Assembly: GCF_000828895.1 (NCBI RefSeq)
Contig: NZ_AP014568.1
Span: forward strand, 1 to 64,000
Origin: Serpentinimonas raichei
Lineage (GTDB): Bacteria > Pseudomonadota > Gammaproteobacteria > Burkholderiales > Burkholderiaceae_C
Reading direction: 5' to 3'
DNA length: 64,000 bases
Made by a program: the position numbers and the translations under genes. Of the stretch, positions 23,786 through 35,056 are shown piece after piece. A model generated the notes under the pieces. That model was not told where the DNA came from. It saw nothing but the letters and a program-made list of their open reading frames with translations, and ran no database searches. Within the stretch, counting starts at the first letter, position 1; every line of letters starts with the position of its first letter.

Positions 23786-25912
23786 GTGGCTGAACCCGCC
23801 CCGCGCCCCAGCGCCCTGAGCGGGCCGCAAAAAGCGCTGCGCAAGCTCGGCCTGCTGCGCGCGATCGACTTGGCGCTGCACCTGCCACTGCGCTACGAAG
23901 ACCAAACCCGCATCACGCCCTTGGCGCAGGCGCAACCTGGGCAGGCGCTGCAGATCGAGGGCACGGTGTGCAGCACCGAGGTGCGCAGCGGTGGTAGGCG
24001 CCAGTTGCAGGTGCTGCTCGATGACGGCAGCGGCCGCTGCACCCTGTTGTTTTTCCATTTCAGCGGCGCGCAGCAAAAGGCGCTGGCTCCGGGTGTGCGC
24101 ATCCGCGCCCGGGGCGAGCTGCGCAGCGGCCTGTTTGGCCCTACGCTCTTGCACCCGCAGTGGCAGCGCGCCGAAGGCGAGTTGCCGCAGACGCTCACCC
24201 CCGTCTATCCGGCCAGTGCCGGGCTGCCGCAAGCCTATCTGCGCCGCGCCGTTGTGGGAGCGCTGGAGCGCGCCGACCTGAGCGAGACCGTGCCCGCCTT
24301 GGCTTGGGCCGACTGCCCTGGGCTGCAGCCCGAGCCCGAGCGGCTTGCAGCAGCGCCGCAGGGCAGTTTGCGCGCGGCCTTGCACTGCCTGCACCAGCCG
24401 CCGCCCGGGGTGGCGCTGGACAGCCTGGAGCAGCGCACACACCCGGCTTGGGTGCGCCTGAAGGCCGAAGAACTGCTGGCGCAGCAACTGGCGCAGTGGC
24501 AGGCGCGGCGCGAGCGCATGTTGCGCCTGGCCCCGGCTTTGCCGCCGCGCCCAGAGGGTTTGGCGGCGCAATTGCAAGCCGCTTTGCCGTTTGCGCTCAC
24601 AGCGGCCCAAGTCCGGGTGGGTGCCGAAATCGCCGCCGATCTGGCGCGCAGCACCCCCATGCACCGCCTACTGCAAGGCGATGTGGGCAGCGGCAAAACG
24701 GTGGTGGCGGCGCTGGCGGCGGCGCATGCCATCGACGCGGGCTGGCAGTGCGCCCTGATGGCGCCGACCGAAATTCTGGCCGAACAGCATTTTGGCAAAC
24801 TGGTGGGCTGGCTGGCTCCGTTGCTGGCCCCGCAGGGCTTGTGCGTGGCCTGGCTCACCGGCAGCCAAGGCAAGGCAGAGCGCGCCGCCATGCTGGAGGC
24901 GGTGCAACGGGGCACGGCGGCGCTGGTGGTGGGGACACACGCCGTGATCGGCGAGCAGGTGCGCTTTGCGCGCCTGGGGCTGGCGCTGATCGACGAGCAA
25001 CACCGCTTTGGCGTGGCGCAGCGGCTGGCCTTGCGCGAGAAAAACGCCGATTGCGAGCCGCACCTGCTGATGATGAGCGCGACCCCAATCCCGCGCACGC
25101 TGGCGATGAGCCATTTCGCCGACCTCGATGTCTCGACCCTAGACGAACTGCCGCCCGGGCGCAGCCCGATCCTGACCAAGCTGCTCGGCGCACATCGCCG
25201 CGACGAGTTGCTGGAGCGGCTGCGCGCGCAACTGGTGCAAGGGCGGCAAGCCTACTGGGTCTGCCCCCTGATCGAAGAAAGCGAAGCGCTCGATCTGCGC
25301 AACGCCCAGGCCACGGCAGCCGAACTGGAGGCGGCGCTGGCGGGCAGCAAAGGCCCCGACGGCGCGCCGCTGCAAGTCGGGCTGCTGCACGCGCGCCTGC
25401 CGGTGGCAGAAAAAAAAGCCGTGATGGCGCGCTTTTGCGCCGGGCAGATCGGGGTGCTGGTGAGCACCACGGTGATCGAGGTGGGGGTGGATGTGCCCAA
25501 CGCCACGCTGATGGTGATCGAACACGCCGAGCGCTTTGGCCTGAGCCAGTTGCACCAGTTGCGCGGCCGTGTCGGGCGTGGGGCGGCGGCATCGGTGTGT
25601 GTGTTGTTGTACGCGCCAGGTGAAAACGGCCGCCTGAGCGAGACGGCGCTCCTGCGCCTGCGCGCACTGGCCGAAACCCACGATGGCTTCGAGATTGCCC
25701 GGCGCGACTTGGAGATTCGCGGCCCCGGCGAGTTTTTGGGCGCGCGCCAATCGGGCCTGCCGCTGCTGCGCTTTGCCGACCTGGCCCACGACGCGCCGCT
25801 GCTGGAATGGGCGCGCACCTGGGCCCCGCGCCTGCTGGCCGAGCAGCCGCAAGCGGCGCAGGCCCACATCGAGCGCTGGTTGGGGGCAAAATCGGACTTT
25901 CACAAGGCTTGA
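23786..25912 (+). CDS. recG: ATP-dependent DNA helicase RecG
   Basis: Branch-migration helicase for stalled forks and recombination intermediates. The 708-residue protein has an N-terminal wedge/OB domain (about 55-130), helicase motif I GDVGSGKT near 297, motif II DEQH near 402, SATPIPRTLA, and the C-terminal QLRGRVGRG and ISLEIRGPGEFLG-like ends. The start is GTG, 47 bases after the antiporter. oxyR begins 13 bases after its stop, the usual betaproteobacterial order. Confidence 0.96.
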   Translation: MAEPAPRPSALSGPQKALRKLGLLRAIDLALHLPLRYEDQTRITPLAQAQPGQALQIEGTVCSTEVRSGGRRQLQVLLDDGSGRCTLLFFHFSGAQQKALAPGVRIRARGELRSGLFGPTLLHPQWQRAEGELPQTLTPVYPASAGLPQAYLRRAVVGALERADLSETVPALAWADCPGLQPEPERLAAAPQGSLRAALHCLHQPPPGVALDSLEQRTHPAWVRLKAEELLAQQLAQWQARRERMLRLAPALPPRPEGLAAQLQAALPFALTAAQVRVGAEIAADLARSTPMHRLLQGDVGSGKTVVAALAAAHAIDAGWQCALMAPTEILAEQHFGKLVGWLAPLLAPQGLCVAWLTGSQGKAERAAMLEAVQRGTAALVVGTHAVIGEQVRFARLGLALIDEQHRFGVAQRLALREKNADCEPHLLMMSATPIPRTLAMSHFADLDVSTLDELPPGRSPILTKLLGAHRRDELLERLRAQLVQGRQAYWVCPLIEESEALDLRNAQATAAELEAALAGSKGPDGAPLQVGLLHARLPVAEKKAVMARFCAGQIGVLVSTTVIEVGVDVPNATLMVIEHAERFGLSQLHQLRGRVGRGAAASVCVLLYAPGENGRLSETALLRLRALAETHDGFEIARRDLEIRGPGEFLGARQSGLPLLRFADLAHDAPLLEWARTWAPRLLAEQPQAAQAHIERWLGAKSDFHKA

Positions 25913-25925
25913 AGCCGGCACCGCC

Positions 25926-26888
25926 ATGACCCTGACCGAACTCAAATACATCGTCGCCGTGGCGCGCGAGCGCCACTTTGGCCGGGCCGCCGAGGCGTGC
26001 CACGTCTCCCAACCCACGCTGAGCGTGGCGATCAAAAAACTCGAAGAAGAGCTCGAACTCAAATTGTTCGAGCGCAGCGCCAGCGAAGTGAGCGTGACGC
26101 CACTGGGTGCTGAGGTGGTGCGGCAAGCGCAGGTGGTGCTGGAGCAGGCCGCGCTCATCAAAGAAATTGCCCAGCGCGGCCAAGACCCGCTGGCGGGGCC
26201 GCTGCGCCTGGGCGTGATCTACACCATCGGGCCCTATCTGCTGCCCGATTTGGTGCGCCGCGTGATCGAGCGCACGCCGCAAATGCCGCTGCTGCTGCAA
26301 GAAAACCTCACCGCCAAGCTGCTGGAGCAGTTGCGCATCGGCGAGCTCGACGCCGCCATTCTGGCCGAGCCCTTCCCCGACACCAACCTGGCCATCGCGC
26401 CACTGTACGACGAGCCCTTTTGGGTGGCCTTGCCGGTGCAGCACCCGCTGGCGCAGCACAGCAGCGTGAGCGCCGAGCAACTCAAACAAGAGACCATGCT
26501 GCTGCTCGGGGCCGGGCACTGCTTTCGCGACCACGTGCTCGAAGTCTGCCCAGAGTTTGCGCGCTACGCCAGCAACGCCGAAGGCATACGGCGCAGCTTT
26601 GAGGGCTCCTCGCTGGAAACCATCAAGCACATGGTGGCCGCAGGCATGGGCATCACGCTGGTGCCGCGCCTGAGTGTGCCGGCGGCGGCGCTGGCGGCGC
26701 AGGCCGGGGCCCCGTTGCCGCCCGACGGGGCGCCCTATGTGCGCTACCTGCCCTTTGCCGGTGCACCGCCCACCCGGCGCGTGGTGCTGGCTTGGCGGCG
26801 CAGCTTCACCCGCTACGAGGCCATCGCTGCCTTGCGCAACGCCATTTACGCCTGTGCCTTGCCCGGGGTGCAGCGCCTGACCCCATGA
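25926..26888 (+). CDS. oxyR: Hydrogen peroxide sensor OxyR
   Basis: LysR-type activator of peroxide defence. From the ATG at 25926 there are 320 residues: winged helix-turn-helix (1-60) and a sensor domain whose redox cysteines fall at Cys199 and Cys208 ([12 protein letters not shown]), the same positions and spacing as E. coli OxyR. Its stop overlaps the ubiA start (ATGA), so the two are translationally coupled. Confidence 0.95.
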   Translation: MTLTELKYIVAVARERHFGRAAEACHVSQPTLSVAIKKLEEELELKLFERSASEVSVTPLGAEVVRQAQVVLEQAALIKEIAQRGQDPLAGPLRLGVIYTIGPYLLPDLVRRVIERTPQMPLLLQENLTAKLLEQLRIGELDAAILAEPFPDTNLAIAPLYDEPFWVALPVQHPLAQHSSVSAEQLKQETMLLLGAGHCFRDHVLEVCPEFARYASNAEGIRRSFEGSSLETIKHMVAAGMGITLVPRLSVPAAALAAQAGAPLPPDGAPYVRYLPFAGAPPTRRVVLAWRRSFTRYEAIAALRNAIYACALPGVQRLTP

Positions 26889-27772
26889 ACGCCGCCGCCC
26901 CGGGTGCGCCGGGCCGGCTGGCGCTGTACCTGGACTTGATTCGCTGGGACCGCCCGGCCGGCTGGCTGCTGCTGCTCTGGCCCAGCCTGTCGGCGCTGTG
27001 GCTGGCGGCCGAGGGCTGGCCGGGCTGGCACCTGCTGGCGGTGTTCGTGCTGGGCACGATTTTGATGCGCAGCGCGGGTTGTTGCAGCAACGACGTGGCG
27101 GACCGCGAATTCGATCGCCACGTGCGGCGCACCGCGCAGCGGCCCGTGACCAGTGGGCGCGTGCAGCCGCGCGAGGCGCTGCTGTTGGGGGCGGGCTTGG
27201 CTTTTGCGGCCTTTTTGTTGGTGCTCACGACCACGGCGGCCGCGGTGGCGTGGTCGGTGCCGGCGCTGCTGCTGGCGCTGGCCTACCCCTATGCCAAGCG
27301 CTTTTTTGCCATGCCGCAGGCGGTGCTGGGGGTGGCGTTCAGCTTCGGCATCCCGATCGCCTACGCGGCGGCGCAAGGCAGCGTGCCGGCTTTGGCCTGG
27401 GCGCTGCTGCTGGCCAACCTGTTCTGGGTGCTGGCCTACGACACCGAGTACGCGATGGTGGACCGCGACGACGACTTGCGCATCGGCATCAAAACCTCGG
27501 CCATCACGCTCGGGCGCTACGACGTGGCGGCGGTGGCCGCCTTTTACCTGCTGCACCTGCTGCTCTGGGGTGCGCTGCTGTGGCCGCAGGTGGGCGGGCT
27601 CTGGTTTGGGCTGGCGCTGGGCTTGGCGCTGGCGCAGGTGGGCTGGCACCTGGGGCTGATCCGCAAACGCAGCCGCGACGGCTGCTTTCGCGCCTTCAAG
27701 CTCAACCACTGGTTGGGCTTTACCCTGTTTGCCGGGGTGGCGCTGGAGTATGCGTTGCGCAGCGGGGGCTGA
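26885..27772 (+). CDS. ubiA: 4-hydroxybenzoate polyprenyltransferase
   Basis: Membrane prenyltransferase that attaches the isoprenoid tail to 4-hydroxybenzoate, first committed step of ubiquinone synthesis. The 295-residue polytopic protein has both aspartate-rich motifs, NDVADREFD (about 69-77) and [14 protein letters not shown] (about 193). ATG overlaps the oxyR stop. It feeds the UbiD/UbiX and UbiUVT enzymes encoded at 41.8-46.7 kb. Confidence 0.95.
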   Translation: MNAAAPGAPGRLALYLDLIRWDRPAGWLLLLWPSLSALWLAAEGWPGWHLLAVFVLGTILMRSAGCCSNDVADREFDRHVRRTAQRPVTSGRVQPREALLLGAGLAFAAFLLVLTTTAAAVAWSVPALLLALAYPYAKRFFAMPQAVLGVAFSFGIPIAYAAAQGSVPALAWALLLANLFWVLAYDTEYAMVDRDDDLRIGIKTSAITLGRYDVAAVAAFYLLHLLLWGALLWPQVGGLWFGLALGLALAQVGWHLGLIRKRSRDGCFRAFKLNHWLGFTLFAGVALEYALRSGG

Positions 27773-27808
27773 CGCGGTTTCGCCGCAGCCCACTCAACTG
27801 GGTCAGAC

Positions 27809-27879
27809 CCAAGCGCCGCCGGGCCGCCCCAAGGCGCTTGGCACCCCCTCGGGGGGCAGCGCAGGCGCAGCGCCAAGCG
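27809..27879. repeat. Three-armed palindromic element between convergent ubiA and proC
   Basis: CCAAGCGCC (27809-27817) and GGCGCTTGG (27833-27841) are perfect complements, and CGCTTGGC (27835-27842) is also complementary to GCCAAGCG (27872-27879). The middle arm can therefore pair left or right. A CCCCCTCGGGGG core lies between the last two arms. It may act as a bidirectional terminator or be a REP-like element; similar C/G-block palindromes are, from memory, common between Comamonadaceae genes. Confidence 0.6.
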
Positions 27880-27885
27880 TGGGGG

Positions 27886-28812
27886 CTAGTTCCCAAACTC
27901 GTCGCCCATTTCGCGCGCGCGCCGGTGCGCCGCAGCGATCGCCGCCACGAAGGAGTCGGCCACTTGGGCCGCTTCCAGCGCACTCAGGGCGGCGTGGGTG
28001 GTGCCGCCTTTGGAGGTGACGCGCTGGCGCAGCACCTCGGGCGGCTCGCTGCTGCTTTGCGCCAGTTGCGCCGCGCCGACGAAGGTGCCGATCGCCAGCT
28101 CGGTGGCGGCTGCGGGGCTCAGACCCAGCTCGGTGCCGGCGCGGCGCATGGCTTCAAGAAAATAAAACACATAGGCCGGCCCGGAGCCCGACAGCGCCGT
28201 GACGGCGTCTAGGTCCGACTCTTGTGGCAGCCAGAGCGTGCGCCCGGTGCCCGCCAGCAGCGCCTGCACCTGCTCGCGCTCGGCCGCACTCACGCCCGCG
28301 CGAGCGTACAGGCCGGTCATGCCCAAGCCGACCAGCGCCGGGGTGTTGGGCATGGCGCGCACGATGCGCTCGCTGCCCAGCCAGCGCGCCATGCTCTCGG
28401 TGCGTATGCCTGCGGCCACACTCAGGTGCAGGGCATGGTCGGGCAGGTGCGCCGCAGACTCCAGCGCCGCTTGCTTGAAGACTTGGGGCTTGACGGCCCA
28501 GACCACCAGTGCCGTGGCTGGGGTGCCTGGCCGATCTGGGCTGGCTTGAGACGCCAAGGCGGCGCTGCGCGCCTCTGGGTAAACCGCCACGCCGGGGAAC
28601 TGCTGCACCAAGCGCACTCGCTGTTCGTCCCAAGGTTCGACGATCTGCAGCGCGGCTGCGGGGTGGCCTTGGCGCAGCAGGCCGCCGACGATGGCGCTGG
28701 CCATGTTGCCGCCGCCGATGAAAGTGATGCGGCCCGGCGCACCGGGGCTGGGTGGCAGGCTGTCCAGGCTGGGTAGAGGGGCTGTGCTGGTGGAGCTTGA
28801 GGGGCTGTTCAT
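27886..28812 (-). CDS. proC: Pyrroline-5-carboxylate reductase
   Basis: Last step of proline synthesis: NAD(P)H reduction of pyrroline-5-carboxylate. From the ATG at 28812 the protein has 308 residues with an unusual Ser/Pro-rich head of about 27 residues, then the Rossmann motif FIGGGNMASA (31-40), AVKPQ, and the dimer-domain signature SGSGPAYVFYFLEAM plus TSKGGTTHAAL near the end. Longer upstream reading shows no family sequence. Confidence 0.94.
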   Translation of the reverse strand: MNSPSSSTSTAPLPSLDSLPPSPGAPGRITFIGGGNMASAIVGGLLRQGHPAAALQIVEPWDEQRVRLVQQFPGVAVYPEARSAALASQASPDRPGTPATALVVWAVKPQVFKQAALESAAHLPDHALHLSVAAGIRTESMARWLGSERIVRAMPNTPALVGLGMTGLYARAGVSAAEREQVQALLAGTGRTLWLPQESDLDAVTALSGSGPAYVFYFLEAMRRAGTELGLSPAAATELAIGTFVGAAQLAQSSSEPPEVLRQRVTSKGGTTHAALSALEAAQVADSFVAAIAAAHRRAREMGDEFGN

Positions 28813-28927
28813 GCCGCCATTGTCGCGCATGGTTAAAGGTGCAAGCGGGCGCAATCTCGTGTGCCATCCTGGTCGATCCGCCCTCGATTCAGCCCCACCC
28901 CCAGCCCCAGCCGCCATCAAGCCGCCA

Positions 28928-30421
<1,494 letters not shown>

Positions 30422-30490
30422 GTGTGCCTCTTGGGTGTCGTGTGTGGGCTGTGGGCCGGCATGGCGTTCATCCATTTGACGCAAACACCG

Positions 30491-30517
30491 GTGACAATCG
30501 TGACCATTGTGACCCGC
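30491..30517. promoter_or_regulatory. Triple 9-bp GTGAC repeat in the glpK-glpD divergent region
   Basis: GTGACAATC, GTGACCATT and GTGACCCGC follow each other without gaps, giving GTGAC every nine bases. ACAAT and ATTGT also form an inverted repeat within it. Its place between divergent glycerol genes suggests an operator, but it does not match the E. coli GlpR consensus. Confidence 0.4.
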
Positions 30518-30633
30518 AGGGCCAGGCTTGGCCAGTGGGTGGCCGTGCTGCCCAAAAGGGCACACACCCGCTTGCAGCCTAGCGCGCAGACCGGACGCGG
30601 CACTGTAACAGCCCACCTACCCCGCCTCACCCC

Positions 30634-32256
30634 TTGAACTCCTCTGCCCCTCTGACCCGCCAGCAGTCTCTGGAACAGTTGCAGCGCCCCCACTTGTGGG
30701 ATTTGCTTGTCGTCGGCGGCGGAGCCACCGGCTTGGGCGTGGCGCTGGAGGCGGCGCAGCGCGGCTGGCGCGTGGCGCTGCTGGAATCGCACGACTTTGC
30801 CGGCGGCACCTCCTCGCGCTCGACCAAGCTGCTGCACGGCGGCGTGCGCTATCTGGCGCAAGGCAATCTGGCCCTGGTGCGCGAGGCGCTGGCCGAGCGC
30901 CAGGCGGTGCTGCACATCGCGCCGCATCTGGCGCAGCCGCTGCCCTTCGTGATGCCGTGCTACCGCCCCTGGCAAGCGCCTTTTTATGGGGCCGGGCTCA
31001 AGCTCTACGACTGGCTGGCGGGCAGCGCCGGCTTGGGCCGCACGCGCTGGCTGGGCCGCGAGCAGGCGCTTGCGGCGCTGCCGGGGGTGCAGGCCCAAGG
31101 GCTGCTGGGCGGCATCCAGTACTGGGATGCCCAGTTCGAAGACGCCCGGCTGGCGCTGGCGCTGGCGCGCAGCGCCGAAGCCGCCGGGGCGGTGTTGCTG
31201 AACTACGTGGAGGTGCAGCAGGTGCAGCGCGTTGCTGCCGCTGGTGCTGCGCAGGCCAACCAAGTGATGCAGGTGCAGGCGCTTGATCGCCACGGGGGAG
31301 GGCGGCTGCAACTGCAGGCGCGCTGCGTCGTCAATGCCACCGGGGTCTGGGTGGATGGGCTGCGCCAGACCCTGCAGCCCGAAGCCGCGCCACTGGTCCG
31401 GCCCAGCCAAGGGGTGCACCTGGTGGTGGCGCGCGATTTCCTGCCTAGGCAGCAGGCGCTGCTGGTGCCGCGCACCGCCGATGGCCGGGTCTTGTTCGCC
31501 GTGCCGTGGCTGGGCGCACTGGTGCTGGGCAGCACCGACACGCCGCGCGCCGATCTGCCACGCGAACCCGAGCCGTTCGAGGCCGAAATCGAATTCATCT
31601 TGCGCGAGGCTTCGTTGGCGCTGGCGCGTCCGGTGCGGCGCACCGATGTGAAGAGCGTCTGGGTCGGATTGCGGCCGCTGGTGGCGGCGGCGTCGGCCGG
31701 GGCCAACACCAAAACCCTGTCGCGCGAGCACCGCATCGTCGTCGATCGCTCAGGACTGGTCACAGTCACGGGGGGCAAGTGGACCACTTTCCGCGCCATG
31801 GCCAGCGATGTGCTGGCGCACTGCGTGGAGGCTGGCCTGCTGGCCCCGCGCCCCGCCTTGGCCAATCCGACTGCCCCCTTGTGCGGGGCCGTGGTTGCAG
31901 GAGCGGGTTCGGCTGCAACGCGGGTGCCGCAGCCCCTGCACCAGGCGCCGGGTTTGCATCTGTATGGCAACCACGCCGCCGCCGTGCAAGCCATGCCCGG
32001 TGCCGAGCGCATGCTGGGGCTGGGCCTGACCGAGGCCATGGTGCGCTACGCCGTGCGCCACGAGTGGGCGCTGACGGTAGAAGACGTGCTGGCGCGGCGC
32101 TGGCGCGCGCTGTTCCTAGACGCCGCCGCCGCCGAGGGCATGGCCGCAGCCGTGGCGCAAATCGTGCAAGACGAGCTGCAGCGCGCCGCTGCGCCCCACA
32201 CCGACCCCGAATTGCCCGCCTTTGTGGCGCTGGCGCAACGCTACCAGCTGCAGTAG
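30634..32256 (+). CDS. glpD: Aerobic glycerol-3-phosphate dehydrogenase
   Basis: Membrane-associated FAD enzyme that oxidises glycerol 3-phosphate to dihydroxyacetone phosphate and reduces ubiquinone. The 540-residue protein has the FAD loop VVGGGATGLG (26-35), TSSRSTKLLHGGVRYL and the C-terminal GlpD domain (YAVRHEWALTVEDVLARR). The start is TTG at 30634 without a convincing Shine-Dalgarno; no ATG or GTG start lies further upstream in frame. Somewhat longer than E. coli GlpD (501), partly through inserts near 195-215. Confidence 0.93.
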   Translation: MNSSAPLTRQQSLEQLQRPHLWDLLVVGGGATGLGVALEAAQRGWRVALLESHDFAGGTSSRSTKLLHGGVRYLAQGNLALVREALAERQAVLHIAPHLAQPLPFVMPCYRPWQAPFYGAGLKLYDWLAGSAGLGRTRWLGREQALAALPGVQAQGLLGGIQYWDAQFEDARLALALARSAEAAGAVLLNYVEVQQVQRVAAAGAAQANQVMQVQALDRHGGGRLQLQARCVVNATGVWVDGLRQTLQPEAAPLVRPSQGVHLVVARDFLPRQQALLVPRTADGRVLFAVPWLGALVLGSTDTPRADLPREPEPFEAEIEFILREASLALARPVRRTDVKSVWVGLRPLVAAASAGANTKTLSREHRIVVDRSGLVTVTGGKWTTFRAMASDVLAHCVEAGLLAPRPALANPTAPLCGAVVAGAGSAATRVPQPLHQAPGLHLYGNHAAAVQAMPGAERMLGLGLTEAMVRYAVRHEWALTVEDVLARRWRALFLDAAAAEGMAAAVAQIVQDELQRAAAPHTDPELPAFVALAQRYQLQ

Positions 32257-32337
32257 GGTGATGGCAGGGGGCAGCAAGGGGTGAGTCGAGCCCGGCCCCC
32301 AAAGCGCGGGCCCACCACAACAAAGTTCACATATTGC

Positions 32338-32366
32338 TTGACGGCCCTAGGTTCTTGTGTGACAAT
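32338..32366 (+). promoter_or_regulatory. Strong sigma-70 promoter of the spc ribosomal operon
   Basis: TTGACG (32338-32343) and GACAAT (32361-32366) are separated by exactly 17 bases. Predicted start near 32373 gives a leader of about 140 nt before rplN. Marks an independent promoter for the L14-first operon. Confidence 0.75.
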
Positions 32367-32372
32367 ACGCGG

Positions 32373-32393
32373 CTTCGCTAGAAAAAAGCGAAG
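32373..32393 (+). other. Hairpin at the 5' end of the rplN leader
   Basis: CTTCGCT (32373-32379) pairs perfectly with AGCGAAG (32387-32393) across an A-rich seven-base loop, right at the predicted transcript 5' end. A 5' stem of this kind can protect mRNA or form a ribosomal-protein target. Confidence 0.5.
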
Positions 32394-32471
32394 AATTCTT
32401 GCCCAGCGAAGCGGCTGCCTAGGTTTGGAAACTGGGGTGGTTGCAACGACGGGCCCAAGACTGATCGCCGC

Positions 32472-32486
32472 AGGCCGTTGGGGCCT
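32472..32486 (+). other. Second hairpin in the rplN leader
   Basis: AGGCC (32472-32476) pairs with GGCCT (32482-32486), loop GTTGG, 28 bases before the rplN ATG. Short, but GC-rich and close to the ribosome-binding region. Confidence 0.35.
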
Positions 32487-32514
32487 TCGGGATTCAAGTT
32501 GGGACTTAAATCAA

Positions 32515-32883
32515 ATGATCCAAACGCAATCTCGACTCGATGTTGCCGACAACACGGGTGCCAAGTCCGTGATGTGCATCAAGGTGCTCGGCGGCTCCAA
32601 GCGCCGTTACGCCAGTGTGGGCGACGTCATCAAAGTCAGCATCAAAGAAGCCGCGCCCCGTGGGCGCGTCAAAAAAGGCGAAATCTACAACGCCGTGGTG
32701 GTTCGCACCGCCAAAGGCTTGCGCCGCCCGGACGGGGCCTTGATCAAGTTCGACGGCAATGCCGCCGTGTTGCTCAACGCCAAGCTCGAGCCGATCGGCA
32801 CCCGCATCTTCGGACCGGTGACGCGCGAGTTGCGCACCGAAAAGTTCATGAAGATCGTTTCGCTGGCCCCGGAAGTCCTGTAA
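32515..32883 (+). CDS. rplN: 50S ribosomal protein L14
   Basis: Large-subunit protein, 122 residues from the ATG at 32515 ([23 protein letters not shown]), the canonical L14 start. Further in-frame sequence upstream runs through the promoter and is excluded. It is the first gene of the run here; rpsQ and the S10 operon do not precede it, glpD does. Confidence 0.98.
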   Translation: MIQTQSRLDVADNTGAKSVMCIKVLGGSKRRYASVGDVIKVSIKEAAPRGRVKKGEIYNAVVVRTAKGLRRPDGALIKFDGNAAVLLNAKLEPIGTRIFGPVTRELRTEKFMKIVSLAPEVL

Positions 32884-32894
32884 GAGGTGTCGCA

Positions 32895-33215
32895 ATGAAC
32901 AAGATTCGCAAAGGCGACGAAGTCATCGTCATCGCTGGCCGAGACAAAGGCAAGCGCGGCAAAGTCACCCAGCGCGCGGACGAAACGCGGCTGCTGGTCG
33001 AGGGCGTGAACATCGTCAAGAAGCACGCCAAGCCCAACCCAATGAAGGGCATCACGGGCGGCATCATCGCCAAGACGATGTCGATCCATCAGTCCAACGT
33101 GGCCATTTTTAACCCAAGCACCGGCAAAGCCGACCGCGTGGGTATCAAGGTGCTCGAAGACGGCAACAAAGTGCGCGTCTTTAAGTCCAGTGGCGCAGAA
33201 ATCAAGGCGGCCTGA
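32895..33215 (+). CDS. rplX: 50S ribosomal protein L24
   Basis: Assembly-initiating large-subunit protein, 106 residues beginning [22 protein letters not shown], with the KOW motif in the first 40 residues. Starts 11 bases after rplN; rplE follows after 2 bases. Confidence 0.97.
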   Translation: MNKIRKGDEVIVIAGRDKGKRGKVTQRADETRLLVEGVNIVKKHAKPNPMKGITGGIIAKTMSIHQSNVAIFNPSTGKADRVGIKVLEDGNKVRVFKSSGAEIKAA

Positions 33216-33217
33216 AC

Positions 33218-33757
33218 ATGACACGCTTTCAACAAATCTTTCGCGAGAAAATCGCGCCGGCGCTGCAAGAGCAGTTTGGCTTCGAGTCCGTGATGCAGGT
33301 TCCGCGCATCACCAAGATCACCCTCAACATGGGTGTGGGCGAGGCCGTGGCCGACAAAAAGGTGCTGGAAAACGCCGTCGGCGACCTGACCAAGATCTCT
33401 GGCCAAAAGCCGGTTGTGACCCGGGCCCGCAAGGCCATCGCCGGCTTCAAAATCCGCGAAGGCCAGCCGATCGGCTGCATGGTCACGCTGCGCGGCGCCC
33501 GCATGTACGAATTCCTCGACCGCTTCGTCACCGTGGCGCTGCCACGGGTGCGCGACTTTCGTGGCATTTCGGGCAAGGCGTTCGACGGCCGGGGTAACTA
33601 CAACATCGGCGTCAAAGAGCAGATCATTTTCCCGGAAATCGAATACGACAAGGTCGATGCCTTGCGTGGGCTGAACATCAGCATCACCACCACCGCCAAG
33701 AACGACGCCGAATGCAAGGCGTTGCTGGCCGGTTTCCGTTTCCCGTTCAAGAACTGA
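33218..33757 (+). CDS. rplE: 50S ribosomal protein L5
   Basis: 5S rRNA-binding protein of 179 residues with the signatures [15 protein letters not shown] and [18 protein letters not shown]. Two bases after rplX, so coupled translation is likely. Confidence 0.97.
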   Translation: MTRFQQIFREKIAPALQEQFGFESVMQVPRITKITLNMGVGEAVADKKVLENAVGDLTKISGQKPVVTRARKAIAGFKIREGQPIGCMVTLRGARMYEFLDRFVTVALPRVRDFRGISGKAFDGRGNYNIGVKEQIIFPEIEYDKVDALRGLNISITTTAKNDAECKALLAGFRFPFKN

Positions 33758-33765
33758 GGTGCTGC

Positions 33766-34071
33766 GTGGCCAAACAAGCTTTGCTCCAGCGTGAACTCAA
33801 GCGCGACCAATTGGTTGCCAAGTTTGCCAACAAGTACAACGAATTGAAGGCGATCTCCAAAGACGCCAAGCGCAGCGACGAAGAGCGCGACGCGGCCCGT
33901 CTGGCGCTGCAAAAACTGCCGCGCAATGCCAACCCAACGCGCCAGCGCAACCGCTGCGAAATCACCGGTCGTGCCCGTGGAACCTTCAAGCAGTTCGGCC
34001 TCGGCCGCATGAAGGTGCGCGAAATGGCGTTTGCCGGTGAAATCCCCGGCATCACCAAAGCCAGCTGGTAA
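33766..34071 (+). CDS. rpsN: 30S ribosomal protein S14 (long, zinc-free type)
   Basis: 101 residues from a GTG start at 33766 (then [10 protein letters not shown]). The C-terminus [34 protein letters not shown] is diagnostic; the CxxC zinc pairs of the short S14 form are absent. An ATG-free start matters: longer readings extend back into rplE. Confidence 0.96.
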   Translation: MAKQALLQRELKRDQLVAKFANKYNELKAISKDAKRSDEERDAARLALQKLPRNANPTRQRNRCEITGRARGTFKQFGLGRMKVREMAFAGEIPGITKASW

Positions 34072-34091
34072 GGCGTGAAGGAGTAAACATT

Positions 34092-34487
34092 ATGAGCATG
34101 AGTGACCCGATCGCCGATATGCTGACGCGCATTCGCAATGCGCAGATGGTGGAAAAGCCCACCGTGGCCATGCCAGCCTCCAAAGTCAAGGCCGCCATTG
34201 CGCAGGTCTTGAAAGACGAAGGCTACATCGACGGCTTCCAAATCAAGAGCCAAGACGGTAAGAACGAGCTCGTCATCGGCCTCAAGTACTACGCCGGGCG
34301 CCCGGTGATCGAGCGCATCGAGCGCGTCAGCCGCCCAGGCTTGCGCATCTACAAAGGCAGCAAAGCCATACCACAAGTCATGAACGGGCTGGGTGTGGCG
34401 ATCGTCACCACCCCGCAAGGCGTGATGACCGATCGCAAGGCGCGCGCTGTCGGTGTGGGTGGCGAAGTGTTGTGTTACGTCGCCTGA
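34092..34487 (+). CDS. rpsH: 30S ribosomal protein S8
   Basis: 16S rRNA-binding protein, 131 residues. AAGGAG precedes the ATG at 34092; a second ATG two codons later is less well spaced. Ends [11 protein letters not shown] as in the family. In E. coli S8 represses this operon by binding its mRNA at rplE; whether that holds here cannot be seen. Confidence 0.97.
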   Translation: MSMSDPIADMLTRIRNAQMVEKPTVAMPASKVKAAIAQVLKDEGYIDGFQIKSQDGKNELVIGLKYYAGRPVIERIERVSRPGLRIYKGSKAIPQVMNGLGVAIVTTPQGVMTDRKARAVGVGGEVLCYVA

Positions 34488-34511
34488 TGCGAGAACGAAG
34501 GAGTATCTGAG

Positions 34512-35045
34512 ATGTCTCGTGTAGGTAAATCACCGATCGCCATTCCGGCCGGGGTCGAAGTGGCGCTGCAGCCCGACGCCATCCGCGTCAAGGGCGCGCT
34601 GGGCGCACTGGCGTTGGCCCCCAACACCCAAGTCACGGTGCAGCAAGCCGATGGCAAGCTGACATTCGCTGCCGTGGGCGACAGCGCACAGGCCAAAGCC
34701 CTGTGCGGCACCATGCGCCAGTTGGTCAACAACATGGTGCTGGGCGTGAGCAAGGGTTTCGAGAAGAAGCTCTCGCTGGTGGGCGTGGGCTACAAAGCCG
34801 CCGCCAGCGGCAACAAGCTCAACCTGGCCGTGGGTTATTCGCACCCGGTCGATTTCGTGATGCCCGAAGGCGTTAGCGTGGCCACGCCGGCCGCAACCGA
34901 AATCGTCATCAAGGGCGCGGATCGCCAACGCGTGGGCCAGATCGCCGCCGAAATTCGCGCCGTGCGTCCGCCTGAGCCCTACAAAGGCAAGGGAATCCGC
35001 TACGCTGGCGAGAAGGTCGTCATCAAAGAGACCAAGAAGAAATAA
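34512..35045 (+). CDS. rplF: 50S ribosomal protein L6
   Basis: 177-residue protein with two related domains and the C-terminal signature [17 protein letters not shown]. Starts with AAGGAG spacing 24 bases after rpsH. Confidence 0.97.
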   Translation: MSRVGKSPIAIPAGVEVALQPDAIRVKGALGALALAPNTQVTVQQADGKLTFAAVGDSAQAKALCGTMRQLVNNMVLGVSKGFEKKLSLVGVGYKAAASGNKLNLAVGYSHPVDFVMPEGVSVATPAATEIVIKGADRQRVGQIAAEIRAVRPPEPYKGKGIRYAGEKVVIKETKKK

Positions 35046-35056
35046 GGACAGCGATC

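Noticed and set aside
26998..28212. A 404-codon plus-strand frame spanning ubiA and proC
   Set aside because: Gly/Ala/Arg-rich shadow translation; it crosses the convergent intergenic element and both flanking genes are well-conserved families.
30422..30490. TTGACG at 30474-30479 as a glpD promoter -35 box
   Set aside because: No acceptable -10 hexamer at 16-18 bases downstream.
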